Below the pieces are notes generated by a model. The model searched no databases, had not been told where the DNA came from, and saw only the letters and a list, made by a program, of their open reading frames with translations. From Palsa-504 sp050011155 (GTDB taxonomy: Bacteria; Actinomycetota; Actinomycetes; Streptosporangiales; Streptosporangiaceae), in contig JBEKJP010000008.1 in NCBI GenBank assembly GCA_050011155.1, forward strand, positions 32,905 through 96,904: a DNA stretch of 64,000 bases, written 5' to 3'. The position numbers and the translations under genes are program-made. Below are positions 22,670 to 31,820 of the stretch, one piece after another (the stretch's first letter is position 1; each line of letters starts with the position of its first letter).

Positions 22670-23430
22670 CTGGGTGAGTTTAAGTGGTCGCGGGGCATCG
22701 TATCGCCGCCGCCGGCGTCCTCGACGTCGACCACGATGACGGTGATATTGTCCCGCCCGCCCGCGTCGTCGGCCGCGGCGACCAGCGCGGCGGCGACCTG
22801 ATGCGGATCATCGCCGGCCAGCAGCGGCAGCATCTGCTCCTCGGTCAGTTCGCCGAACAAGCCGTCGGAGCACAGCAGGTACCGGTCGCCGGCGATGGCG
22901 GGCAGCAGCCAGTGGTCCGCGCGCAAGGGCCGGCCGCTGCCGAGGGCCCGGGTGATCACGTTCCGGCGCGGGTAGACCCGCGCCTGGTCGCGGGTGAGCC
23001 GGCCAGCCTGGACGAGTTCCTGGACCTCCGAATGGTCCACCGTGACCTGGTCCAGGCGCCCGCCGGCGAGCCGGTAGACGCGCGAGTCACCCACGTTGAA
23101 CACCATCAGCTGGTGGCCCTCCGCGGTCTCGAGCGAGGCCAGGCCGGTGATCGTGGTGCCCATGCCCTCCGGCTCGTGCCGGGCGATGACCTGGTTGGCG
23201 GCCTCCAGCGTGGCCAGCACCACGGGTACCGACAGCTGGCCGGCCCGGGCGCACCCGGTGAGCACTTCGATGGCCAGCGCGCTGGCCAGATCGCCGGCCC
23301 CGTGACCGCCCATCCCGTCGGCGATGGCGTAGACCGGCGGCAGGGCCAAGTAGCTGTCCTCGTTGACCTGGCGGACATGACCGGTCGAGGTGGCCACGCC
23401 GTGCCTGAAACCGGTCACGGATCCCCCCAT
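22666..23430 (-). CDS. PP2C-family serine/threonine phosphatase
   Basis: 254 residues, no membrane segment. Metal-binding motifs of the PPM family are clear: VRQVNEDSYLA near 20-30, YAIADGMGGHGAGDLAS near 35-50, LLCSDGLFGELT near 190 and GGRDNITVIVVD near 230. It removes phosphate from Ser/Thr in cytosolic targets, probably opposing Ser/Thr kinases such as the one at 43491; that link is inference. Its stop overlaps the ychF start by four bases, so the two are cotranscribed. Confidence 0.9.
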   Translation of the reverse strand: MGGSVTGFRHGVATSTGHVRQVNEDSYLALPPVYAIADGMGGHGAGDLASALAIEVLTGCARAGQLSVPVVLATLEAANQVIARHEPEGMGTTITGLASLETAEGHQLMVFNVGDSRVYRLAGGRLDQVTVDHSEVQELVQAGRLTRDQARVYPRRNVITRALGSGRPLRADHWLLPAIAGDRYLLCSDGLFGELTEEQMLPLLAGDDPHQVAAALVAAADDAGGRDNITVIVVDVEDAGGGDTMPRDHLNSPR

Positions 23431-23496
23431 CGACCGTCTGGGGCCTTGCTGACCGCAGTATGCCAGAGCGGCGCTCCCCGTGGGGAAAAATGGCGG

Positions 23497-25122
23497 CTAG
23501 AACTGGGCCTGGTACTGGGCGGGGTCGATGCGGGCCTCGACGATCAGGGGGCGGGTGCGGGCGGTCAGGCCGGCCAGCGCCTTCTCCAAGGCGGCCGGGG
23601 TGTCCGCCCGGATGCCGTCGCAGCCGGTGGCCTCGGCCAGGGCGACCAGGTCCATGCCGTCCATCCGGGTCGCGGTGGGCGGGTAGCCGACCGACTGCTG
23701 GCGCAGCTCGATCCGGTTCAGGCTGTTGTCGGCGAACACCACCACGGTCACCGGCAGGCCCAGGGACGACGCGATCCGCATCTCGGTCGCGGCCATGGCG
23801 AAGCCGCCGTCGCCGGTCAGGGCGAGCACCGGCCGGTCCGGGCGGGTGAGCCGGGCCGCGATCGCCGCCGGGACGCCGAAGCCCATGGCCGACAGGCCGT
23901 TGGGAATCAGCACCGAGCGGGGTTCGCCCGTCCGCCACGCCTGACCCGCCATGATCTTGTGCGAGCCGACGTCGGTCACCAAGATGGTGCCGGCCGGCGC
24001 GGCCTCCCGGGCGATCGTCACCACGTCGGAGGGGTTGAGCCTGCCCTCGGTCCGGCCGGCCAGCCAGGCCGCGCGCAGCCGGTCCCGGTGCGCCGCCACC
24101 GCGGCCTCGTCCCAGCGCGGCTCCCCCGTCCATTGCGCGGACAGCCAGCCGAGCAGCGCCCCGACAGGGCCGACGAGTTCGTGCGCGGACGCGTACACCT
24201 GGTCGGTGTTCGGCACCGTGTCCAGGTGCAGCACCGGGGTGCTGACCGACCACGGGCTGATCAGCTCGACCGGGTCGAAGCCCGCGGCCAGGATCAGGTC
24301 GGCTCCGGCCAGCAGGTCCCATACGACCCGGTAGCCCGCCATGTCGAGGACGCCGGCGAAGTACGGGTGATCCTCGGGAAACACCCCCTTGGCCATCGGC
24401 GAGACCACGACCGGGATCCCGGCCTGCTCGGCCAGCCGCACCAGGTCGGAGCCCGCGGCGCAGCGCAGCGCGGCGATGCCCGCCAGCAGCACCGGGCGGC
24501 GCGCGGCGGCCAGCGCCCGCAGCGGGTCACCCTCGCCGTAGACGTCCACCGAGCCCGCCGCCGGGGCCAGCGGGGGCAGCCGGACCTCGCCCGCCGCGGG
24601 CATGGCCCAGGCGTCCGCGGTCACGGTGAGGTGCACCGCGCCGGGCCGTTCGGCCACGGCGGTGCGCAGCGCCTTGCGGATGACGGTGTCCGCGGAAGCC
24701 GGGTCCAGACGCAGAGCCAGCTTGCTGACCGGCGCGAACATCCGGCCGTGGTCCACCACCTGGTGGGTGAAGAACTGCTCGCGGGAACTCTCGATCTGCC
24801 CCGAGACCGCCAGCACCGGCACCCGGTCCAGGGTGGCCGCGGCGACGCCGTTCAGCACCGCGGTCGACCCGGGCCCCAGCGTGGACAGGCAGACGCCGAG
24901 GCCGCCGCCGGTCATCGCCGCCGCCTCGGCCATGAACGCGGCCGAGGCCTCCCGGACCGCGGCCACCATCTCGAGCCCGGCGTGGGTGACCGCTTCCATG
25001 AAGTCGATCACGGACTCGCCGGGATAGCCGAACACGTGCCGGACCCCGGCCGCCTGCAGGTACCCGGCCAGCAAGGCGGCGGCGGACCCCGGTACCGGGG
25101 CGGACTCGGGCAGCTGTGCCAT
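23497..25122 (-). CDS. thiamine-diphosphate-dependent enzyme (acetolactate synthase-like)
   Basis: 541 residues with the three-domain ThDP fold. The N-terminal PYR domain carries the catalytic Glu in FGYPGESVIDF (~38). The central domain starts near 195. The C-terminal PP domain carries the ThDP/Mg motif GDGGFAMAATEMRIASSL...N near 425-455. The family includes acetolactate synthases, pyruvate oxidases and related carboligases; the substrate cannot be read from sequence, and no regulatory subunit gene is next to it. The ATG at 25122 starts MAQLPESAPVPGS; the open frame extends to 26004 but is antisense to rmuC there. It is divergent from rmuC, with about 115 bases between. Confidence 0.8.
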   Translation of the reverse strand: MAQLPESAPVPGSAAALLAGYLQAAGVRHVFGYPGESVIDFMEAVTHAGLEMVAAVREASAAFMAEAAAMTGGGLGVCLSTLGPGSTAVLNGVAAATLDRVPVLAVSGQIESSREQFFTHQVVDHGRMFAPVSKLALRLDPASADTVIRKALRTAVAERPGAVHLTVTADAWAMPAAGEVRLPPLAPAAGSVDVYGEGDPLRALAAARRPVLLAGIAALRCAAGSDLVRLAEQAGIPVVVSPMAKGVFPEDHPYFAGVLDMAGYRVVWDLLAGADLILAAGFDPVELISPWSVSTPVLHLDTVPNTDQVYASAHELVGPVGALLGWLSAQWTGEPRWDEAAVAAHRDRLRAAWLAGRTEGRLNPSDVVTIAREAAPAGTILVTDVGSHKIMAGQAWRTGEPRSVLIPNGLSAMGFGVPAAIAARLTRPDRPVLALTGDGGFAMAATEMRIASSLGLPVTVVVFADNSLNRIELRQQSVGYPPTATRMDGMDLVALAEATGCDGIRADTPAALEKALAGLTARTRPLIVEARIDPAQYQAQF

Positions 25123-25237
25123 CGCCCCATTCTGCACGCAGCGGGACCGGGGCGAGCGACCTGGCCCGTTCGGTATAAGGATCGTGACGGGCGTGTCTAC
25201 GGCGGGTTCGGCCCCTACGGTGAGATCATCGCTGCAT

Positions 25238-26512
25238 ATGGGTGCAGGCTTGTTGCTGGTCGGGCTGCTGCTCGGGATGGTCATCGGGGCAGCGATCGGA
25301 TACCTGTTCGCCCGCGGCCGGCTGGCCGCCGCCGCCGCGTCGGCGGACGAGCGAGCGCGGGCGGCCGACGAGAGATCCCAGCTGGTGGAGAGCCAGCTGG
25401 CGGAGCGCTTCCAGGCGCTGTCCGCGCAGGCGCTCGACGCCAGCACCGCGCGCTTCCTCCAGGTCGCCGAGGGGCGCCTGCAAGCGGCCAACGCGTCCGC
25501 GGCCGGCGAGCTCGAGGTCCGCCGGGCCGCGGTCGAGCACCTGGTCGAGCCGCTGCGCGAGACCCTGGCCCGGGTCGAGGAGCAGCTCCGGGAGTCCGAC
25601 GCGGCCAGGAACCGGTCGCACGCCGCGCTGGCCGAGCAGGTGAACATCGCCCGGCACACCTCGGAGCAGCTCCGTACGCAGACGCAGGCCCTGGTCACGG
25701 CGCTGCGGCGCCCTGAGGCGCGGGGACGCTGGGGCGAAATGCAGCTGCGCCGGGTGGTCGAGCTGGCCGGGATGTCCCCGCGCTGCGACTTCGACGAGCA
25801 GGCCACGGTGGCCACGCCGGACGGCACGCTGCGGCCCGACCTCGTGGTCCGGCTGGCGGGCGGCAAGAACATCGTGGTGGACTCCAAGGTCTCGCTGGCC
25901 GCGTACCTGGAGGCCGCCGAGACCGACGACGACGACGTGCGTTCGGCCCGGCTGGACGCGCACGCCCGGCATATCCGCGAGCACGTGGACCGGCTGGCGG
26001 CCAAGGCCTACTGGACCGCGCTGAGCCCCTCCCCCGAGTTCGTCATCTTGTTCATCCCGGGCGAGGCCTTCCTGGCCCCGGCGCTGGAGCGCGACCCCGC
26101 GCTGCTGGAGCACGCGCTCGGCCGCAAGGTGCACATCGCCACCCCCACCACGCTGGTCACCATGCTGCGCACCGCGCAGTACGCCTGGCAGCAGGCGGCG
26201 CTGGCCGATAACGCCCGCGCCGTGTTCGACCTCGGCCGGCAGCTCTACGACCGGATCTCCGGCCTCGGCGGGCACGTGGACCGGCTGGGCCGCACGCTGG
26301 CCAAGGCGGTGACCGCCTACAACCAGGCGGTCGGCTCGCTGGAGACCCGGGTACTGCCCAGTGCCCGGCGGCTGAGCGAGCTCGGCGTGGTGGACGGCGA
26401 ACTCACCACGCCGGCCCTGGTCGAGGAGGCGCCCCGCCCGCTGTCCGCTCCCGAGCTCATCGCCGAGCCCGCCGGGCTGGACGCGTCCGACCTGGTGCGT
26501 GCCGTTCGATGA
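25238..26512 (+). CDS. rmuC: DNA recombination protein RmuC
   Basis: 424 residues. A membrane anchor (about 3-22) is followed by a coiled-coil region rich in Ala/Glu/Arg to about 160. The RmuC nuclease-like domain follows: RGRWGEMQLRRVVELAGM near 165, LRPDLVVRLAGGKNIVVDSK near 205 and EFVILFIPGEAFLAPAL near 270. RmuC limits recombination at inverted repeats in E. coli. The ATG at 25238 is placed just before the anchor; an in-frame GTG at 25184 is possible. Its stop overlaps the next start (ATGA). Confidence 0.9.
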   Translation: MGAGLLLVGLLLGMVIGAAIGYLFARGRLAAAAASADERARAADERSQLVESQLAERFQALSAQALDASTARFLQVAEGRLQAANASAAGELEVRRAAVEHLVEPLRETLARVEEQLRESDAARNRSHAALAEQVNIARHTSEQLRTQTQALVTALRRPEARGRWGEMQLRRVVELAGMSPRCDFDEQATVATPDGTLRPDLVVRLAGGKNIVVDSKVSLAAYLEAAETDDDDVRSARLDAHARHIREHVDRLAAKAYWTALSPSPEFVILFIPGEAFLAPALERDPALLEHALGRKVHIATPTTLVTMLRTAQYAWQQAALADNARAVFDLGRQLYDRISGLGGHVDRLGRTLAKAVTAYNQAVGSLETRVLPSARRLSELGVVDGELTTPALVEEAPRPLSAPELIAEPAGLDASDLVRAVR

Positions 26513-27012
26513 CGCGCATCCCGGGCCAGAAGGCACGGACGCAGGAACCGCCACGCCGCGCATCCGGAGGCTCCCGGGATTCGGTCCGGCTGACCGGGCG
26601 CGGCGGGGTGGTGGTGCTGCTCGCGAGCTGCTTTCTCAGCCTGCTGCTGGCGGCGTGGACCGGCTGGTCCAGGTTGGCCGACGTGGTGTTCGTCATGACC
26701 TGCGGGCTCGTCGCCTGCTACACCAAGCGCGCCGGGCTGCGCAGCGTGGTGGTCTGCCCGCCGCTGGCCTTCTGTACCGGGAGCGTGCTGGCCCAGCTGA
26801 TCGCCGCGCCGGGCACCTTCTCGGCCCTGACCGGGGTCTTCGTCACGCTCGGCACGTCGACGCTGTGGCTGTTCACCGGCACCGTGCTCACCCTGGCGAT
26901 CGCGCTCGGCCGGGGCTGGCGGCCCGGGGCGGGATCAAAATTAAAGCGCCGACCACCACGGCCGCCGTCCCCGAGGAAACAGGCCGCCGTCCCTCCCGGT
27001 GACCGACGCTGA
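26509..27012 (+). CDS. DUF6542-type membrane protein
   Basis: 167 residues. An Arg/Pro-rich start of ~28 residues is followed by four hydrophobic stretches between about 30 and 132 (GGVVVLLASCFLSLLLAAW, LADVVFVMTCGLVACY, VVVCPPLAFCTGSVLAQLI, TSTLWLFTGTVLTLAIAL), then a basic Pro/Lys/Arg tail. Small proteins of this kind follow rmuC in many actinobacteria. The function is unknown. It is translationally coupled to rmuC. Confidence 0.75.
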   Translation: MTRIPGQKARTQEPPRRASGGSRDSVRLTGRGGVVVLLASCFLSLLLAAWTGWSRLADVVFVMTCGLVACYTKRAGLRSVVVCPPLAFCTGSVLAQLIAAPGTFSALTGVFVTLGTSTLWLFTGTVLTLAIALGRGWRPGAGSKLKRRPPRPPSPRKQAAVPPGDRR

Positions 27013-27101
27013 GGGTTCAGCTTAGGCAAGACCGGCCGGGTCCGGCAGTCGGGAAAACTCCCCATCGGGGACGCTCACCATCGCGGGCCCTATCGCGGGC
27101 C

Positions 27102-27580
27102 TTACTGGCCCGGGTCGATGAGCCCGTGCTCGAGCGCGAACAAGGTGGCGCCGGCCCGGGTGGACAGGCCCGTCTCGCGGTACAGCGGAACTCGGCCATG
27201 CCGCCGACGGCCGCCCGGGCCATCCTGGCAGCGCGCGTCAGCGGCGGCCGGTCCTGGTGGGCGGTGCGCATCATGGTGCTCATGAGCTCGAACCGGGACC
27301 CGCGCGCCACCGTCAGCATCCGCGGCCGTGACACCATCTCGTCGCCGAAGAACCGCGCGTCGAGCTCGCTCTCGGCGGTGCACCCGGCGAAGTGCAGCAG
27401 GCCGGTGTAGAACACGGTGACCTGGTCGTCTTCCGGCAGCCCCATCGCCCGCGCCAGCCGCAAGGCGAGCATCGCGGTCCGCAGCCCATGCTCCAGCGGC
27501 TGGCCCATCGACAGGTCTGTGGCCAGCGACAGCACCCCGGCGGCTTCGGCTAGCCGCAACGGGGGAGCGAGCGGGTACAT
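27102..27580 (-). pseudogene. broken HD-domain/LuxR-type HTH gene
   Basis: The first ~105 residues (PLEHGLRTAMLALRLARAMG, then VFYTGLLHFAGCTAESELDA and RFFGDEM) are the start of the HD-phosphohydrolase-like proteins that carry a C-terminal LuxR HTH in actinobacteria. The end of the HTH is recognisable in another frame (LYRETGLSTRAGATLFALEH, stop at 27102). Between them about 200 or more residues are missing and the frame shifts. The gene has lost its core by deletion and is unlikely to work. Confidence 0.6.
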
Positions 27581-27647
27581 GCTCGCGCCAGTATGTCACC
27601 GAGCCGGGAAGCTCCGGCCGCAGTCGACAGAGTTGGCAGGTCAGCGC

Positions 27648-28628
27648 CTAGCTTCGCCGGGTCGCCTGGCGCAGTTCACGCGGGAGCGCGAACGTCATGT
27701 GCTCCTCGACCGCCTCGACCTCCTCCACGTCGCCGAACCCGTGGCTGGCGAGCTTGCCGAGCACCGCGGCCACCAGTTCCTCGGGCACCGAGGCTCCGCT
27801 GGTGACGCCGACCGTGGTCACGCCGTCCAGCCACCGCTCGTCGACCTCGCCGGCGTCGTCCACCAGGTAGGCGGCCCGGGCGCCGTAGTCCTTGGCCACC
27901 TCGACCAGCCGCACGGAGTTCGAGGAGTTGGGCGAGCCGACCACGAGCAGCAGGTCGGCCTGGCCGGCGATGACCTTGACCGCGGCCTGGCGGTTCTGGG
28001 TGGCGTAGCAGATGTCGTCGCTCGGCGGGTCGAGCAGGGCCGGGAAGCGCTCGCGCAGGGCGTTGACGGTCTCGATGGTCTCGTCGACCGACAGCGTGGT
28101 CTGCGACAGCCAGACCACCTTCGACGGGTCGGAGACCTCGACGTCCGCGGCGCCGGCGGCGCCGTCGATCAGGCGGACCCGGGTCGGAGCCTCGCCGGCG
28201 GTGCCCTCGACCTCCTCGTGGCCCGCGTGACCGACCAGGAGGATGTCGTAGTCCTTGGCCGCGAACCGGCGCGCCTCGTTGTGCACCTTGGTTACCAGCG
28301 GGCAGGTAGCGTCGATGGCGCGCAGGCCACGACGTTCGGCGTCGAGGCGGACCTCGGGCGCGATACCGTGCGCCGAGAACACCACGACCGACCCGGGCGG
28401 CACTTCGCTGACCTCCGTCACGAACACCGCGCCGCGCTTCTCCAGCGTGCTCACCACGTGCGTGTTGTGTACGATCTGCCTGCGCACGTAGACCGGCGGC
28501 CCGAATTTCTCCAGCGCCATCTCGACCGCTTGCACGGCGCGGTCGACGCCGGCGCAGTAGCCGCGCGGCTTGGCGAGCAGGACCCGTCGAGACGTTGGCC
28601 TCGAGACAGTCACATCGGTGGTCGTCAC
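27648..28628 (-). CDS. ispH: 4-hydroxy-3-methylbut-2-enyl diphosphate reductase
   Basis: 326 residues. Last step of the MEP pathway, making IPP and DMAPP with a [4Fe-4S] cluster. The three cluster Cys are present: AKPRGYCAGVDRAV near 25, AIDATCPLVTKVH near 110 and DDICYATQNRQ near 205. HNTHVV and VGSPNSSNSVRL are the substrate-binding elements. The start MTTTDVTVS is in the usual place for actinobacterial IspH. A perfect inverted repeat lies 35-72 bases upstream. Confidence 0.97.
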   Translation of the reverse strand: MTTTDVTVSRPTSRRVLLAKPRGYCAGVDRAVQAVEMALEKFGPPVYVRRQIVHNTHVVSTLEKRGAVFVTEVSEVPPGSVVVFSAHGIAPEVRLDAERRGLRAIDATCPLVTKVHNEARRFAAKDYDILLVGHAGHEEVEGTAGEAPTRVRLIDGAAGAADVEVSDPSKVVWLSQTTLSVDETIETVNALRERFPALLDPPSDDICYATQNRQAAVKVIAGQADLLLVVGSPNSSNSVRLVEVAKDYGARAAYLVDDAGEVDERWLDGVTTVGVTSGASVPEELVAAVLGKLASHGFGDVEEVEAVEEHMTFALPRELRQATRRS

Positions 28629-28663
28629 TACTCCAGAGTACGTACGGTTCGTCCTTGTCCGTC

Positions 28664-28700
28664 AGAAGGGGATACCTCCAGTTGGGAGACATCCCCTTCT
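28664..28700. promoter_or_regulatory. perfect 10-bp inverted repeat upstream of ispH
   Basis: AGAAGGGGAT (28664-28673) and ATCCCCTTCT (28691-28700) are perfect inverted copies with a 17-base spacer, and short GTCAG/CTGAC flanks add to the symmetry with an offset. The repeat begins 36 bases upstream of the ispH start. It could be an operator or a transcript hairpin. Confidence 0.4.
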
Positions 28701-29510
28701 ACCCTGACCACACTGTCAGGCTGGCTCTTCAACTGTTTGACCAGCTCCGCGAAGGTCTAGTTGGCCTGACGATCTTCAATAGCCAGGGGTATCGCCGCTG
28801 CACCGCGCCGTCACCGAGCTTGGAGTGCCCCTGCATACGCTGGTTCTTGCGCGTTCTTGGGCGTTCTTGCGCGTTCTTGCGTGCCCGGTGCGCCATCGGT
28901 GCTGTTCTGTAAGCGTTCCGCAATTAGGTGTGACTGCGGTGTGTCGCCTGTGCCAGGTGTGGCGTGATCCCGGTCCGGTGGCCGGGCGGGGCGGTCATGC
29001 TGTTCCATGATCTCAGTGTCAGAAACGGTCGAAATATGACCGGAACTGGCCACGATCATGATCTACGCCCGGAATGTCTCAAGCTTAAATTGAGGCATGA
29101 AGGGATATAGCGGGCATGCTGTGGCGTGGCCGGGATGCCGCGGCCGTTCTGCCACAGCCGGCGTGCCCGCGCTGCTCCCGGTGCCGCCCCGCCCGCTGTG
29201 AACGGCCCCGGCCAGCAGAAACTCCCTGGAAAGGGGCACACAGAGCTTCCTTAAATTCCTGGCAGTGGGTTGTAATCGGGTCACCTTCACATTGTCCCGG
29301 TTCCGGGGACGGCAGGACCGGCGCTATCAGGTGCCCGGGCTCCCCCGCCGCCGCGCCGGTCCCTGCGACACTATTGCGACACACCGGGTGGAAGCGCGAA
29401 GATAGCCCGTCAGGGAACGTGCGCTGACTATCAGCGATGCACCGGCGTCCAGACCCGCACCGGAACGGCCCGGCGTCACGTGGTATCCCGACCTCGAGGG
29501 AGAGTATGAC
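28701..29510. repeat. non-coding region with tandem 10-nt repeats
   Basis: No gene is supported in these ~810 bases. Around 28850-28884 a 10-base unit TTGCGCGTTC is repeated about 3.5 times with one substitution. The flanking text GTGCCCCTGCATACG (28824) and CATCGGTGCTGTTCT (28894) recurs in a similar form at 36793-36895. A weak CTCAA/TTGAG hairpin lies near 29077-29096. The region ends with the promoter and leader of the next gene; GAGGGAGAG precedes its start. Confidence 0.45.
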
Positions 29511-30251
29511 ATGCGTGTACCGCAGGTCAGCGAACGTATCAAGGAAGCCCCGGCACAGGCGCTGCGGGGCGTGTTCGCCGGCATCGGGCAGCTGCTGCTG
29601 ATCACCGACAAGCTCAGGCACAAGACCCTGGGGGACCAGGACGTGCCGCGAGCCCGCGCGCCCGAGGCGGCCGAAACGGTCACTGACGCGCGCGTCACCA
29701 GCCCGGCCGGATCGCCCGGGGAGACAGCGGCGGAGCCGGTCGCGGCCGAGCCGGCCGTCGCTGAACCGGCCGCTGCGGCTGAGCCGGTCGTGGAGCCGAC
29801 TACGGCGGAAGCACCCAAGCCGCCCAGGCGGCAGAGCACCAGGAACTTCGACAAGACCGGCAACGTGCGGCTCCTCGCCGACGAGGCGGCCAGCGCCCCC
29901 GCGCCGGAAACCGCCGGGCCGGAGCCCGTCGCGATCGCCGAGCCGACCGTGGTGGCGGGGCCGGCCCTGGTGGCTGAGCCCACCGTGGTGGACGAGCCCG
30001 CCTTGGTCGCTGAGCCGACCGTGGGAGCCGAGCCGGGCGCGGGATCCGAGCCGGGCGCGGGAGCCGAGCCGGGCGCGGTGCCGCTGCCCAACTACGACAC
30101 GCTGACCGTGGCCTCGCTCCGGGCTAGGCTGCGCAACCTCGACGTGGCGCAGGTCAGGCAGCTCGCCGCGTACGAGCGGACGCACGCCGGCCGGGAAGAC
30201 GTGCTGGGCATGTACGAGCGCCGGATCGCCAAGCTGGAGGCCGAAGCCTAG
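29511..30251 (+). CDS. hypothetical protein upstream of xseA (lipid-droplet-associated-like annotation)
   Basis: 246 residues. The N-terminus (RVPQVSERIKEAPAQALRGV, then FAGIGQLLLITDKL) is amphipathic. The middle (~60-195) is low-complexity Ala/Glu/Pro/Val with AEPxVVxEP repeats. The last ~45 residues (LPNYDTLTVASLRARLRNLD, then VAQVRQLAAYERTHAGREDVL) form a conserved helical SAP-like element. In actinobacteria a protein with these ends lies between ispH and xseA and is sometimes annotated as lipid-droplet-associated. Whether that holds here is unknown. It ends one base before the xseA start region. Confidence 0.6.
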   Translation: MRVPQVSERIKEAPAQALRGVFAGIGQLLLITDKLRHKTLGDQDVPRARAPEAAETVTDARVTSPAGSPGETAAEPVAAEPAVAEPAAAAEPVVEPTTAEAPKPPRRQSTRNFDKTGNVRLLADEAASAPAPETAGPEPVAIAEPTVVAGPALVAEPTVVDEPALVAEPTVGAEPGAGSEPGAGAEPGAVPLPNYDTLTVASLRARLRNLDVAQVRQLAAYERTHAGREDVLGMYERRIAKLEAEA

Positions 30252-31472
30252 GTGGCACTTGATACCTCAGCCGAGTCACCCGTCCCCGTCCGGACCGTCC
30301 TGCAGCTGGTCGGCGGGTGGATCGGCAAGCTCGGGCGGGTCTGGGTCGAGGGGCAGATCGCCGAGCTCGCGGTGCGCGGCAGCACGGTGTTCCTGACCCT
30401 GCGCGACCCGGTCGCGGCGGTATCGGTGCGGGTCATCTGCTCCCGGCAGGTGTTCGACGCGGCCGCGCCGCCGCCCGCCGACGGGGCCAGGGTGGTCGTC
30501 TTCGCCCGGCCGGACTTCAACGCCAACCGGGGCTCGTTCGCGCTCACCGCGCTCGAGATCCGGGCCGTCGGCGTGGGCGAGCTGCTGGCCCGGCTGGAAC
30601 GGCTGCGTCGCCAGCTGGCCTCGGAAGGGCTTTTTTCGGCCGAACGTAAGCGGCCTATCCCCTTCCTACCCGGTGTCATCGGCCTCATCTGCGGGCGCGA
30701 TTCCGCGGCGCAACGCGACGTCCAGCGCAACGCCGGGCGGCGCTGGCCGGCCGTGCGGTTCCGCGTCGAGCAGGTGGCGGTGCAAGGTTCCTACGCGGCC
30801 GCCGAGGTCACCGACGCGCTACGGCGCCTCGACGCGGATCCCGAGGTCGACGTGATCGTGATCACGCGGGGCGGCGGCTCGCTCGAGGACCTGCTGCCGT
30901 TCTCCGACGAGGACCTGGTCCGGGCGGTGGCGGCGTGCCGGACGCCGGTGGTGAGCGCGATCGGGCACGAGCAGGACACGCCGCTGCTCGACTACGTGGC
31001 CGACGTGCGCGCGTCCACGCCGACGGACGCGGCCAAGCGGGTGGTGCCCGACGTGGCCGAACAGGTCGCGCTCATCAGCCAGCTGCGCGGCCGGGCCCGC
31101 CGGTGCGTGACCGGCTGGCTGGACCGGGAGACCGCGTGGCTGGCGGGCATGCGGTCCCGGCCCGCGCTGGCCGACCCGGTGCGCGAGATCGAGCGCCAGG
31201 CCGAGCGGGTGGACGCGCTGCTGCAGCGGGCCAGGATGTCGCTGTCGGGGAGCCTGACCCGGGCCGGCGACGACGTGGCGCACACCCAGGCCCGCCTGCT
31301 CGCCCTGTCGCCCGCGTCCACGCTGCGCCGCGGCTACGCGATCGTGCAGCACCACGACGACGGCGTGGTCCGCGCCGCGGCCGAGGTGAAGCCGGGCGAG
31401 GTCCTGACCGTCCGGTTCGCCGAGGATCAGCTCAGCGTGCGGGCCGGCGTCGATGACGGTGGCGACGGATAG
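30252..31472 (+). CDS. xseA: exodeoxyribonuclease VII large subunit
   Basis: 406 residues, GTG start. An OB-fold domain lies at the N-terminus (GKLGRVWVEGQIAEL near 20-35). The XseA catalytic core follows, with GVIGLICGRDSAAQRD near 140, DVIVITRGGGSLEDLLPF near 200 and AIGHEQDTPLLDYVADVRAS near 240. The C-terminal helical region ends RGYAIVQ...GEVLTVRF. With XseB it degrades single-stranded DNA. The short 5' spacing to the preceding gene suggests cotranscription. Confidence 0.95.
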   Translation: MALDTSAESPVPVRTVLQLVGGWIGKLGRVWVEGQIAELAVRGSTVFLTLRDPVAAVSVRVICSRQVFDAAAPPPADGARVVVFARPDFNANRGSFALTALEIRAVGVGELLARLERLRRQLASEGLFSAERKRPIPFLPGVIGLICGRDSAAQRDVQRNAGRRWPAVRFRVEQVAVQGSYAAAEVTDALRRLDADPEVDVIVITRGGGSLEDLLPFSDEDLVRAVAACRTPVVSAIGHEQDTPLLDYVADVRASTPTDAAKRVVPDVAEQVALISQLRGRARRCVTGWLDRETAWLAGMRSRPALADPVREIERQAERVDALLQRARMSLSGSLTRAGDDVAHTQARLLALSPASTLRRGYAIVQHHDDGVVRAAAEVKPGEVLTVRFAEDQLSVRAGVDDGGDG

Positions 31473-31749
31473 GGTTGGCGGCGTGGCAGACGGTGGCAAG
31501 GACCCGGACCCGAAGGCCCCCAAGGAGACGATCACCTACGAGCAGGCCCGGGACAAGCTGGCCGCGGTGGTGAAACGCCTCGAGGCGGGCGGCCTGACCC
31601 TGGAGCAGTCGCTCGAGCTGTGGGAACGCGGCGAGCGGCTGGCCACGATCTGCGGGGAATGGCTGGACGGGGCGCGGGCCAGGCTGGCCGCGGCCATGGC
31701 CACCCGGGAACCGGGCGAGGACGGGACCGGAGAAGCAGCGCCGTTCTGA
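31453..31749 (+). CDS. xseB: exodeoxyribonuclease VII small subunit
   Basis: 98 residues from the ATG at 31453, or 88 from a GTG at 31483; neither has a strong ribosome site. The family core is plain: TYEQARDKLAAVVKRLEAGG, then LTLEQSLELWERGERL. It forms a long helix that binds the large subunit. The 20-base overlap with xseA from the ATG suggests translational coupling. Confidence 0.9.
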   Translation: MTVATDRVGGVADGGKDPDPKAPKETITYEQARDKLAAVVKRLEAGGLTLEQSLELWERGERLATICGEWLDGARARLAAAMATREPGEDGTGEAAPF

Positions 31750-31820
31750 CGGCCTGTTCGCGGCCGGGCCCCCTTCTGACCGGCACGTTTGCGTGCCTTC
31801 GCACGGGGCAGCCGCTAGGT

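Noticed and set aside
22684..25716. A 1010-codon open frame on the plus strand
   Set aside because: It is antisense to ychF, the PP2C gene and the TPP enzyme, whose motifs are clear. Its product is Arg/Gly/Gln/Val-rich without domains, as expected for a shadow frame in GC-rich DNA.
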